Assembly: GCF_963678635.1 (NCBI RefSeq)
Contig: NC_087068.1
Span: 8,188,027 to 8,252,026 of the forward strand
Direction: 5' to 3'
Length of the DNA: 64,000 bases
From: Symsagittifera roscoffensis
Taxonomy: Eukaryota > Xenacoelomorpha > Acoela > Convolutidae
The stretch's first letter is position 1. Each line of letters starts with the position of its first letter. Of the stretch, positions 42,757 through 53,200 are shown piece by piece. A program made the translations under genes and the position numbers. The notes beneath the pieces are model-generated. The model did no database searches. It was not told the DNA's origin and saw only the letters and a list, made by a program, of their open reading frames with translations.

Positions 42757-45504
42757 TTGAACGAGAGGCTACAGCTAAGGAATCGTGAGAGTCCAGCAAG
42801 AGTGGAGCTACCCCCGACGTGGAGGGAGCAACCTATCTGGAGTCTGGTGATCTCAAGCTACAAGAAGAACACAGAAGGCAGATACCACAGGCACAATCGT
42901 ATGGATTGGAGCACGGCACAGAGAGTCAGGAGGGATTGCTTCCATGACGCGGCTTGGGTGGAATACCTCACGCAGCCACGTGTGCCAGAGGGGGCGGTCC
43001 ACCTGATCGTAGGGGACAGCCTGCTGCGGGTGCTGACCTGGATTCAATCACATTGGCAATCGGGGATCTTGAGTTTCGCTAGAGCTGCGACGCCACAGAT
43101 GTTGGCAACACTTGAGATGCTAGGGATGGCAAGAGTGTACACGGTAACTCTAATGATCGGGACGAATGACGTGTCCAGGGGGGAGGCCAGGAAGGTGACG
43201 AGGCTACATGACAAGATGAGCTGCATCCTTGAGGAATTGCGGATTCAAATGGATCCTGCCATTTTCACGTTGTGTACCATTTCTCGCAACATGAAGGCGG
43301 ACCAACACGCGATGGAGATGAACACGAAGGTGCCAAACCAGAACGAAATAATCAGGCAAATACATCAAAGGAGTTTCCTCCCCGTTGGATTACTGGACGT
43401 AGCCGAGCAGATGGAGCGATCTGTTTTCCCCGACGACGCATCCTCAGACGGGATTCACTTTCACAGGCCCAGGGGAGTAGAGTGGTTTAATGATGTCTTT
43501 CAAAGGCGCATAAGCGCGTTGGAGGCAGAGTTGCTAGAGACGGCCCAAGTCACGTTCGGGCCACCCCCAAATCCACCTTTCTTCAACCCAAGAGCTTTAT
43601 CCAGTCGCCTGGGAGCGACGGCCGATTCTAGAGACAGATCGAGGAGCAGCCGGACCAGGTTACCAGGCGCAGCACCCATGGAGGCCGAGGAGGCAACGTC
43701 ATCAATACCTCAGGGTTCAGTAATATCCTCGGTGGTGGTGGTGGAGAACAAGAGGGTGGAGAGGCCAGCGGAGACCAGTAGGTCGAGATATGTGGAGAAG
43801 GTGAAAGAGCTGGACTTGGAAGATCTGGAGTGCAGGCAAGAGTTGGCGGAAGCTTTGGGTCTTGAGCGAGTGTCACATGAAGACTTGGGTAGACACCAGT
43901 GCGTGGACTGGTTGAATGCTCACGAGACGCATTTCTCAAGAGCGAAAATAATGGAGACGGCGGATCTGACAGGGATTCCCACAAAATCGGTCATGGGACC
44001 CATCAATTACATGCCTCTCAAGTTGCTGGGGAGTCCGGGACTCGTGGTGGAGCCTCCCAAGCATCGAACAAGCATTGCCAGAATTAGGTTGGCAACTCCA
44101 GCACAGTTGAGAGTGGTGGACAAACTGTTGGACCCAAGGGAAATGGAACTGCCGGACGCCGCTTATGAAGGTACGAGGTTGGCAGACGATCCTAGATACG
44201 GAAAACCCTGCGGGAACACCCAATTGGCCAAGACCTTGGCAGTTTATGACAGAGCAGATGCAGCCGCTGCGAGGGTGGTCATCATAGCGGGATCGGACTT
44301 CGAGGGAACGTCTCCCAAGTTGTTTTGGCCGGAAACTTTGATATACTCACTACCGGGAGCGGAGCTGAACCAAATGTTTACCTTGGTGGTGGCAATAAAA
44401 TCGGAGATGCCTTGCGAGCCCGAGCTACTACTGTTTGCGGGAATGAATGACCACCTGCATGCGACGGGGTTTCTTGAGCAGCTCAAGGGTGATGAACCAG
44501 CGCCGAAGAGAATCTGGGAAGCTATGCAGACATTATTTGCAGCGATGAATGAGGTACAGGAGAACGTTACCTCACGATTTGGTTCCAAAACAAGAGTGGT
44601 GTTGACGACGTCCCCCGGGTACGCGAGCATGCCTCCCGCTCTGCAATTTGTATATGCGGTCCTGATCTTGATAGCTGAAGGGAATGGGTGGCGTATCCTG
44701 ATGGCAGCTCCCAATCGGGAGTTGGAACCGACGAACTTGAGACTTCGCAAGTCAGAACTGGCGGCGGCGTGGGCGGATGTGTCCCACGCGTTGAGGGGCT
44801 TCTACGAGTTGGCAGATTTCCTCATTGTATTGGACGAGGTCCTCTTGCTGGAGATATTAAACTTCGCCAGGCAACTCAAGCTCAGTCCGGCTATAGGGGA
44901 TGATCATCCAATAGTAACTCACCTGACGGCCAGCCTGTGGTTTCGAAGCATGGAGTTAACCATCACAAGCTCCACCAGTAAGTCTAGAGGACCGAGCAAT
45001 GAAAGGAAGAACGTGGCCGCAACGGAGAAGCAACTGGAGTCGATGGTGTATCGACTGACACAAGAAAGAGGCAGATGGCCCTTCCTGACACCAAGATTGA
45101 AAAACGCTACGGAGAAGACGAGGGAGAATGCTCGGCCTCTTGTGAAGCAGATCTGGGATTTTCTCGAGGAGCAGCTGGAAGTGGCCGAGAAAAGGGAGAT
45201 GACGGTGGCTAGGTTCGTCACAGCGGCCAAATAGGTCACAATTGGGGGATTCTGGAGGGAGCACGCGAAGGGTGAGCTGAAGACGAGGAGGGATCACGAG
45301 ATTCTTGAGTTCTTGAGTCCTTGTTGGGGAAAGGAGTTCATGGCTAGAGTGTTTAGTGCTAAAGAGACTATCTTTGGAGCCTTTATACAAGAAATCCTGA
45401 ACATGCCCATCAGGCTGTTGCTGGCGCTGTACCTGGTTTACCCGAGGTACCTATTCAATATGGGTCCAGCGTACATGTTGGGGTGTGGAAACACTCCGGA
45501 TTGA
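42757..45504 (+). pseudogene. ORF2 SGNH/GDSL hydrolase region, copy B
   Basis: Open 42757-45234; one TAG (45232-45234) and then the same frame to 45504. The 42757 start is a TTG and is not a real start, since the frame continues from 41770 through a TGA. Block I LIVGDSLLR (Ser88), block III LMIGTNDVS (Asn137) and block V DGIHF (Asp231, His234) give a full SGNH catalytic set, so an ester hydrolase is likely. Residues about 495-720 hold VVIIAGSDF, LLLFAGMNDHLHATG, TTSPGYASMP and LIVLDEVLLLEILNFARQLKLSP, perhaps a second degenerate SGNH-like half. After the TAG the sequence (GGFWREHAKGE..PIRLLLALYLVYPRY) matches A and C. The next shift is at about 45485. Confidence 0.75.
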
Positions 45505-48154
45505 TGGATATTTGGCGCTGTTGCTTCTGACCCATGGTGAACTGGTGTCATTTCATCGACTAATGAAATATGGGGAGCCCCTGTCGATGGGAAAAACCCA
45601 CTCGAGCATTGACACCTATTCATATAAGTGTGTTGCCGGGCTGAAGACGCTGCTAGTGCAGTACCTCCTGATGCAGAACCGACACCTGACTGGTGAGAAG
45701 AAGAACCCAAAGACGCGAGATGAATGGAGGAAAGTGAATGGGGGCATGCCTCTGTTGACAGACCTGTGCCTGGCAATGAGATCGGACCCCATGGGGATAA
45801 TCCGGGGGCTGGAGGAGGTCGCAACCTGCGTTTATGGACCGGCCGTGACATACGCGTTTCCAGACCTTCTGGTGACAGCTTATCGCTACTCAGTGACCCA
45901 CTTGAGCCTCATAAGTATACTGGATGGGACGACACTCAATTGGTGTCAGCAAGAGGTGCTGAGGGCACAAATGAGCAACACGGTGCTCTTCGGAAAAGTG
46001 AAGGATGCAGAGTTGATGGTATACAGTTTCCGAGGACAACTGCAGTGTAGGATGGGAGGTAAACGCGAAGGCCCCATCGAAACTTACCCCAAGTTATGGA
46101 ACCTAAATCCCCTGACGTCGAGTGGACAAGATGTCTTGAGAGTTCCCGCATGGAAGAAGAGCTTCGAGTTGGTGAAGAGGGAGCTAGACGCAATACTGGA
46201 GAAGGAAGTCCTACCAACAAGCATTCCAGAGTTCCCAACAGTGAGGAGAATGACCCTGGGAATGAACAGTTCCCTGGTGATCCCGTCCCTGTTCGCGAGA
46301 GCAGCGGCTGAGGAGCAACAGAGGGAATTCACCGATGGCTGGGATCCCCTATTCATCGGCTACACTGCAGCAGTCTATTTTCACACTAGCGATATAAAAA
46401 CAAACTCATGGACGACTCAAGCAAAGGAGATGAGAGGCTCGATGCCCCCGAAATTCGAGGTGCGAGAAGTCTTGAGAACACTTGAGCGGGAGGATCTGGA
46501 GAACATGTTGCCGGTGTGGGATGATGGCAGGATGATCGTGGAGGAAGGACACATTGCACTAAAGGACGAGATGAAGTTTGCCACGAGAAGATACCGGGCA
46601 TCTTACGGACTGGAGCAAGTGGAGATGAGACAGGAGGGGAAGGAGCTGGATGCAGCAGGCCCATTGTATGTGGCTCTGACAGATTACAAGAAACCGGGTC
46701 CGACGACACCATCACCCCTGTCGGTGGGCACCCCTGGGGATAAAAGGAGCGGCCCTGTAGAAGATCGATTCAGGATGATTCTTGAGAGAAGAAGAAGAGA
46801 ATCAGGAGAGGAAAGCATGGACGAGACTCTCAGCGAGGCAGGAGAGGATATGGAAGTGGGAAACTCGCCGGAGCCAAAACGATCAGAGGAGGAATTCACC
46901 ACTCAAGAACTGTTGAAGGATCTGAGTGGAGAAAATTGGGCAGACACTGCCACGCCACCTCTGACCTCATATCCCCGCAAGAATCTAGAGTTACCACTGA
47001 CGAGCGAGACTCCTAATATGGGAGTGATATTCCTGAGCGCAGAAGGAAGGGAGAAGAACACCTTCGAGGGAAACAGGGGTGCGTTCCTAGGCACTCTGGA
47101 TGAGGACGCTTGGCGAGAATTCTTGAGCGATTTCAATCAAGAAGTGAATGGCGAGATCACATTGGTTGATTTCAAGGAAGAACTTCTGGGTTTGGAAGGT
47201 GAAAACACAAGTGACCACGAGAGACAAAACGTGATCGGGAAACCTATGGTTGGTGCTTCAAACCTGGAAGAGATCGACGCGATACACGAGAAAATGATGG
47301 AACTTGAGCCTCTCCTAGAAGCCTCGGGAGAACGCAATCTTAGGAGCGTCGACCTCACACATGGGGATTGTCCATGCCACTGTCTGGCACAAACAGTGTG
47401 GTACCCGGATCATGCGAATCTCTGCCTGATCTGGGATGTGGAGGAAATCAGGTCGTTGGGACTGCCCGATCATCAGCAAAAGGTGACCATCTTGGTGGTG
47501 AGCATGATGCTGGCCCTACGATGGATTGAAGAAAATGTAGCAAAGTATCGGGAATCGAAGACGCCAACGGCAGAGTCGATTTACGCGATAGATTACAGCA
47601 GGAGACTTGAGCTGTTTGAGACCGCATGCAAGGTGTTCGCCATACCAATGGAAGTCAGACACGTATGGAGCCGCTTAAGGTTCTTTCCTTGGTTTCGAGC
47701 GACGTTAACGTCCTGGTTATACATGGTAACGAAGGATCATATGAGGAAGTATCAAAGGGAATATCGACAGTTCCAGGCCGAGATAGGACCGGAGGCCTTC
47801 AAGAGACCTCTGCTGACCCATCGAAATGCGATCACGACGGGGTGGAAAAGAGTTGGTAGAGTATCCAGAAACAACACCAGAGCGAGGGAGTCGATACTAG
47901 AGGAAGACCTGGCGAAGAATGTGAGCCTGAGTCTTCACAATTCCTTCTGTTTGAACCGAGAGTCGAGGGTGAAGACTTTACTCAATCAAGCGAAGAGATT
48001 GCAGGGGCAAAGGGAGTGGATGCGATCCTATGAACAGCTGAAGGCTTGGGAGGAGATCGGGATCAGCTCCGATGATGAAGAGGCACTATTGAAACAGATT
48101 ACGGTGTCAAATACATCTGGGTCTGGTACCTCGAAGGCGAAGAACGCGAGATGA
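45485..48154 (+). CDS. ORF2 C-terminal part, unknown function, copy B
   Basis: 889 residues, open. The true reading comes from 45504 by a one-base shift (..ETLRIDGYLALLLLTHGEL matches NLRLDGLLTLIAITHGNL of C). Conserved blocks: GGMPLLTDLCLAMRSDPMG, YGPAVTYAFPDLLVTAYRYSVTHLSLI, TLNWCQQEVLR, then an E/S/P-rich disordered middle, GTLDEDAWREFLSDF, and the end EPLLEASGERNLRSVDLTHGDCPCHC..WYPDHANLCLIWD.., HRNAITTGWKR. It resembles no family I know. Compared with A and C it lacks about 3 kb between GTLDEDAW.. and EPLLEASG. No transmembrane segment, so it is not an envelope protein by sequence. Confidence 0.75.
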   Translation: METLRIDGYLALLLLTHGELVSFHRLMKYGEPLSMGKTHSSIDTYSYKCVAGLKTLLVQYLLMQNRHLTGEKKNPKTRDEWRKVNGGMPLLTDLCLAMRSDPMGIIRGLEEVATCVYGPAVTYAFPDLLVTAYRYSVTHLSLISILDGTTLNWCQQEVLRAQMSNTVLFGKVKDAELMVYSFRGQLQCRMGGKREGPIETYPKLWNLNPLTSSGQDVLRVPAWKKSFELVKRELDAILEKEVLPTSIPEFPTVRRMTLGMNSSLVIPSLFARAAAEEQQREFTDGWDPLFIGYTAAVYFHTSDIKTNSWTTQAKEMRGSMPPKFEVREVLRTLEREDLENMLPVWDDGRMIVEEGHIALKDEMKFATRRYRASYGLEQVEMRQEGKELDAAGPLYVALTDYKKPGPTTPSPLSVGTPGDKRSGPVEDRFRMILERRRRESGEESMDETLSEAGEDMEVGNSPEPKRSEEEFTTQELLKDLSGENWADTATPPLTSYPRKNLELPLTSETPNMGVIFLSAEGREKNTFEGNRGAFLGTLDEDAWREFLSDFNQEVNGEITLVDFKEELLGLEGENTSDHERQNVIGKPMVGASNLEEIDAIHEKMMELEPLLEASGERNLRSVDLTHGDCPCHCLAQTVWYPDHANLCLIWDVEEIRSLGLPDHQQKVTILVVSMMLALRWIEENVAKYRESKTPTAESIYAIDYSRRLELFETACKVFAIPMEVRHVWSRLRFFPWFRATLTSWLYMVTKDHMRKYQREYRQFQAEIGPEAFKRPLLTHRNAITTGWKRVGRVSRNNTRARESILEEDLAKNVSLSLHNSFCLNRESRVKTLLNQAKRLQGQREWMRSYEQLKAWEEIGISSDDEEALLKQITVSNTSGSGTSKAKNAR

Positions 48155-48382
48155 GCCGGTGGCTCAAAAGGGAATTCTAGAGTCTTGAGTCTTGAGAGGG
48201 AAGGGGGCTCGAGGTGAACTCGGATGAAATCTGGGTTTACCAAAAAAAAATTTTAACAAATGAGATATTGTAATTGATATGTTATATCTATTAAATAAAT
48301 CAAAATGCTGCATGACAATTTCCTGGTTGACTAGGAAAAAAGAAATTTTAAATTACTAGCTTAAAAAGCAAAAATTCACAGG
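48155..48382 (+). other. 3' UTR of copy B
   Basis: No gene. TTAAATAAATC (about 48289) could be a polyadenylation signal. GGAAAAAAGAAA (about 48335) is the nearest purine-rich stretch to the 3' LTR and a weak polypurine tract. The last part (TAGCTTAAAAAGC) is shared with the region before LTR G. Confidence 0.45.
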
Positions 48383-48456
48383 TGCAGGTGTGTGCAGATT
48401 TTGATTGCTGTTTAGCGATAGTGTGAAAGTTTTACATGGTAGTGAATTTTGGGGTG
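48383..48456 (+). repeat. start of the 3' LTR of copy B, interrupted
   Basis: TGCAGGTGTGTGCAGATTTT.. is nearly identical to 28866-28939. It stops at GGGGTGTG where TGTAACATTC, the inverted LTR end of copy C, begins. Confidence 0.8.
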
Positions 48457-49510
48457 TGTAACATTCGCCCGGAAGATACATATCGACGGAAAATAAAACT
48501 AAGTCCTAAGACGACTGGCTAACGTCTAAACAAAGCTTTATATGCTTTTCACCGTCTCTGCCAAACCAGTACTTTTCGGTGGTCTTTTCTAACATCGGGT
48601 CGACAAAAAACGTTACTGCTTTCGCCTTCGGTCAAAACACTCAAATTAACTTAATTACATGCAGGAATAGTGAGCTCATGGCTAAGTCTCAGTATCCCCA
48701 GACCACGAGGTCACTCCTAAAAACAGGGCTACTACTATTCATTATATTACTGTTTTTGTTCAGTAGATAAAAATCATCATCTCCATCGAAGATGGATCAA
48801 CCCTTTCCCCCAACTCCTAGCTTCTCATCCTTATCAAAATGAATCCAGTTGTTAATTAAATTCAAATCAGGACATGACAAGAAGCTCAAAGTTTATATAA
48901 AAGAATAAAAGTTTCAGTTCCGAAACCCTTCCGGATTCTTGAATCCACTGAATCAAGCTCGTTAATCTTGATTTCTTCGTAATCCGGAAGGCTTTCTTCC
49001 ACCCTTCACCGTTATCTGCAACGGCCTTGCAACTATTGTAGCGACACAATAGTTGCAACTCGGAGTGCTCTCTGTTAACTCCGTGATTTGTTGTCGTTTT
49101 TTCTCACAATTTCCGTACTTCTCACAATCGCAGCTAATGTTGTTCTGTTGCTTTTTAGCTTTTTCTGCCAAAATGACCGTTTTTGACGTTTCTCAGAAAT
49201 GTTACGTAATCACTTCGAAAATTTAAAAATTAGCAATTTCCGAATCCTTCAACCTTCACGTTTTGTTCAATCGTTCAAATAACTTTCTTAAACCTCCAAA
49301 ATCACTAACTCGGAAGGCTCGCTGCTAAAAATATAAAATCTGCAGAGATTGCATTTTGTCCATTCTGGTCGAATGTCACATACTCCCCGGACAGTCCGGT
49401 CAATGTACTCATTGAATCACGCAATGTTCGTAAAATAGATACAGTGTCATCAAACAGAATTTACAAAAGGCACGAAATTACTTTTATCCACGTCACATCG
49501 ACTCACTGCA
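48457..49510 (-). repeat. 3' LTR of copy C
   Basis: Its minus-strand end CTTCCGGGCGAATGTTACA (48457) and the last ~350 nt match the E LTR. The proposed start TGCAGTGAGTCG at 49510 gives 1054 bp, close to the 1093 of B, and places the TCCGGGGAGT motif (49383-49392) near the same distance from the start. It contains a 13-bp hairpin (49027-49058) and two ATCCGGAAGG motifs. No good polypurine tract precedes 49510, so the start is tentative. Confidence 0.55.
49027..49058. other. perfect 13-bp hairpin in the C LTR
   Basis: TTGCAACTATTGT (49027-49039) pairs with ACAATAGTTGCAA (49046-49058), loop 6 nt. It corresponds in position to the unrelated-sequence hairpin 4209-4235 of copy D. Confidence 0.6.
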
Positions 49511-50203
49511 GAATATACATGGCATCATACTACATCACTATAGCCTTCAAATTCTTTCATTAATCTGCACATTGAGGATATGACTTATGATAAAAACATA
49601 TTTTCTGACTTCCAATGTCAATGTCCCGATTAAAACTTTTTCTCTTAGATTTAAAAGGTGTTGGCTTGCAGGACAGTCCTGCCAACCAACAAGCTAAAAT
49701 TATCCTACTATGCTTCTCCCTTCGGAAATCTTGCTTTTTATTGTCCTGAATACTAAAACTAAGAAACTCTTTGGTTAGAAAGAACAATGAAACAATCTCC
49801 CTCTTCGAGAGATTACCCAAGCCTTCCATGTCACCACAAAGTGATCAGTTCTCCTAGCTGATTAAAAACAGTCATGCAGGCTGGAATATTTAAATATACT
49901 CCTTCACTTAAGCCTTTTTTAAATAAATAGTAAGTGAGCATCTCTAAAGCCACTCAACTAAAATCAGAATGCAAATTTATAAATGCAACAATTTCAAAAC
50001 TCAACTAAATGTTTCAGTTTTCAATTACAACTTGGTTGCTTGGTTTCTCACTTGAGTTTTTTCACACACATAAAACAATTCGGAGTTTTAACTTTTTCTT
50101 CATCACTCCTTTGTTTTTTTCTTTTTTTGTCGTTTAGAAGTTCTAAAACTTCTAAATTCTTCTAATTTTTGTCTCTTTTTCCATCTTGCTTTTCGGTCAT
50201 TCG
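49511..50203 (-). other. 3' UTR of copy C
   Basis: AT-rich, no gene. Homologous to 27171-27684 of copy A. A hairpin (TTGGCTTGCAGGAC.GTCCTGCCAACCAA, about 49660-49690) lies in the part that A lacks. Confidence 0.65.
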
Positions 50204-53200
50204 TCAATGCTCCATTTCTTCCTCCTGTGATACTGACTCTGCACTCTCAGTCTCCGTATCTTGTAACACGTCGTTAGCTATCCTGACGCTGCTGGAAGCC
50301 GTCCTCCAACATTTCTGCTCTTCTACCCTCTGTTTACAACAAGGTAGGGGATCCACGTTAGATTCTCTGTTCCTGCAGAAGCGGTTGTGGAGACACAACG
50401 TCACGTTTCTCTCCAAATCTTCCTTTAACATCTCTGCTTTCTCCTTTCCACTACGTTCACTCGTCCTGGAAATTCTTTTCACAGCGGTGGTCACTGCATT
50501 CCGATAAGTCACGAGAGCTCGCTTGAAAGCTCCTGCTCCAATGTCCAGCTGATATTCACTGTACACCCTGCCGTGCTTCGACATATGCTTCTTCGCATAC
50601 TCGTACAACCATGCAGTCATGTTAGTTCTGAACTATGGCATCAATCGTTTCCTTGCCCATATCTTCTTCACTTCCATCGGAATGTTTAGAATTTTGCACT
50701 TTGTCTCAAAAAGATAATCTAACTTCCGCAACTGTTCTCTCGTCGGTGCCTCCTGTCTGTTATTTTCTCTCACATGAGCTTCCGGCCATCGTATCGCCAT
50801 CATAACTCCCACTATCACTATTGTTATGGGTTGTGATGAATCTGGTAAACCCATGGAGAGCAGCTCTCCAGAGTCCCAGATCAACATCAGATTACTACGC
50901 TTGGGATACCACCAGGTCTGCAGCGAAGCAGTGGCAAGGAAACTCGTCATGTGTCAACATGATGCTCCTCCAATTACGTTTTCCCGAAGCTTCCAGTAAT
51001 GGTTCCACTTCCATCATCACTCGGTGAACCTCATCATTCTCATCTACTGCATTGTAATCTGTGACAGTTGATCCTCTCTGTTTCTGTCTCTCAAAGTCAC
51101 TGAAGTTCCCGCTCACATATCCCATGAACTTCTTTCCTAGTATTGACTCCAATTCTTCCTTGGTTCTCTCTGGAAATGCTGAGAACATCTTACATAGTAA
51201 CTCGTATGACTTCTCGGACATTCTCGCCAGTCTCACACACTTCGGCACTGAGAAGGCCTGATCCACGATCGTTCTCGTACTCTTTACGTCCACAGCTACG
51301 AAATGTACAGGGTATCTGCTCTTACACATTGGAGCCAATGTTGAACCCACCAAATATCGTGCTCCTGATGGTCTACAATAAGTATCACTGTGTCTAATGT
51401 TCATTTCCGTCTCGATTGCTTCCCTCCATTTTCCTATGTATTTCTGCTCAGTCTGCAGAACTCCTGGGAATACTTCTACGCTGATGGCTGTGACCATCTC
51501 ATGTTTCTGTTCTAGATCAATAGTGACTCTAAAGAACCAAACATGCTGTAGAATCCTAGTGCAGTCACTAGATTCACATCGGTTCCTCCATGGCAATCTG
51601 CTATCAGTTCCGTTTCTGTTCTTGCTTTCATCACTACATTTCGAAACAATACTGTCAATTGCTTGTGTTGTTTCTCCAGGGTTTTCACACAGTCTAGACC
51701 TCCACAAACATGACCCTCCAGTCCACAGACTTCCGCCAGACAGCTACCAGGTTTGACCCAGTCTTCTGGTCCCCAGCCAGGCAACTCTACTTTATCTTCT
51801 CCGTTGCTCTTAGAGGCTGTTATCATCACATTATATATGATGTTGAGGTCACGCAGGTTACAGTCTGCATTCAGTTCCCTCTGCACGTTTTGTGTCGCTC
51901 GCATTATCGAGTCAGCGTTGGGACTAGGACACCATGATGGCCTCATCAATTCCCACACTGCCATCAAACTCGTTCTCAGTAATTCATCTGAGAATCCCAA
52001 CCCAAACTCCACTCTTTTGTCGGATTTTGGTACTGAAGGTGCAGTCACCTCTTCTTCCAAGACCAGTCCCAATTTGGCCTATGGATTGTTAATGCTCTTA
52101 ATCGTTACAATTTTGGACGTCCAGAATCTTAGCAACACCGCCTGCTCATAATCGAAGAAGCAACCGCGTATGTCTTCACTCAGGAAAGGATTGTACGCTA
52201 TCCCTATGATCCCGGATACGTAGCTATACGATTTTTTCTTGATCGGTCCACAGTATTCACTGGATTTCGGCAATGCTCCCATAGATTCTTTAGTGAGTCT
52301 CAGCTTTTTGTTTGAGAATCTTTTTCATGGGTTCTAATTCCTCGGGTTCTTTCATGTTCACCCTCATCGGTTTACTTTGCTGCATATCCAGCAGTGCTAG
52401 CAAGAATAAGGCTTTCGTTCGCTCATCACCTTCCTTCAACATTTTAACACAGGTGTTCAGTGCAGATACTGAAATCTGCTCTATCAGGAATCGAATGAAA
52501 CAGAGAGCGTCTCTCCGCTTCGCACACGCTACTGCTGCTCCCTCCTGGACTATCAGATCCCTCAGGTTCGTCATAAGGAAAACCTTCTCATCTTTTGATC
52601 TCTTACTTTCTTCTGAATCATATTCTTCGCGAGTCAGTCCCATCATGCACCAGGCGAACCTGAGTTGTAACTCTGTTCTTACGTAAGGTACTGCCACGAG
52701 AGCATGTATTCTTGGCGTAGTCCTCATTTCTTCTTCGAAATACCTTAATACTACTGCTTTCCATGGAAGGCTCACCAACTGCTCTATCGTTTCTGCCTGT
52801 ATGTCAGACGACGCTTAAACCCGTACGTCTTCTGCTTGAGGGTGGTGCCTTGCAACATCGTTTCCAGATAACCCTTCATGGCTTTTTCGTCTTCCAGGGC
52901 CATTACATACCCTCTAGCCGAGTTTCGGTATTCTAACATCTCCATGTATCCACCGGTGGGTTCATCTATCAACACAGTCTCCGACACTGTTAGTAGGTTA
53001 TATTCCACTGGTATTAGTTGTCCTGCGACACTTCCCTTTCCATGATTCATGGGAGATGGCTTGAAGTCTTTCATTGTGCTCTCTCCACATTGGCTGAGTA
53101 TTTCCATTTCTAAGGTTGCTCCAGTCAGAGTGCGGTCACTCCTTTTGGATTTATAACCTGTTGACTTTATCCCCGCCATGAGAATGGGTGGCACCATCGC

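Larger units (their letters stand above)
28866..48456 (+). mobile_element. giant Ty3/gypsy-type LTR retrotransposon, copy B
   Basis: The most complete copy: 5' LTR 28866-29958, primer-binding site 29970, leader with two tandem repeat arrays, gag 32496-35081, protease 35065-36156, RT/RNase H 36153-38210, linker and integrase 38167-40275, macro domain 40209-41300, ORF2 41770-48154, and a 3' LTR start at 48383 cut at 48456 by copy C. Full length would be about 20.6 kb, far larger than the usual 5-10 kb. Order PR-RT-RH-INT marks it as Ty3/gypsy. Point stops and short indels show it is not autonomous now. Confidence 0.85.

Noticed and set aside
41770-48154. Envelope gene after pol
   Set aside because: No signal peptide, no clear transmembrane anchor, no furin-like site or Cys pattern; instead a coiled coil and SGNH blocks are seen.
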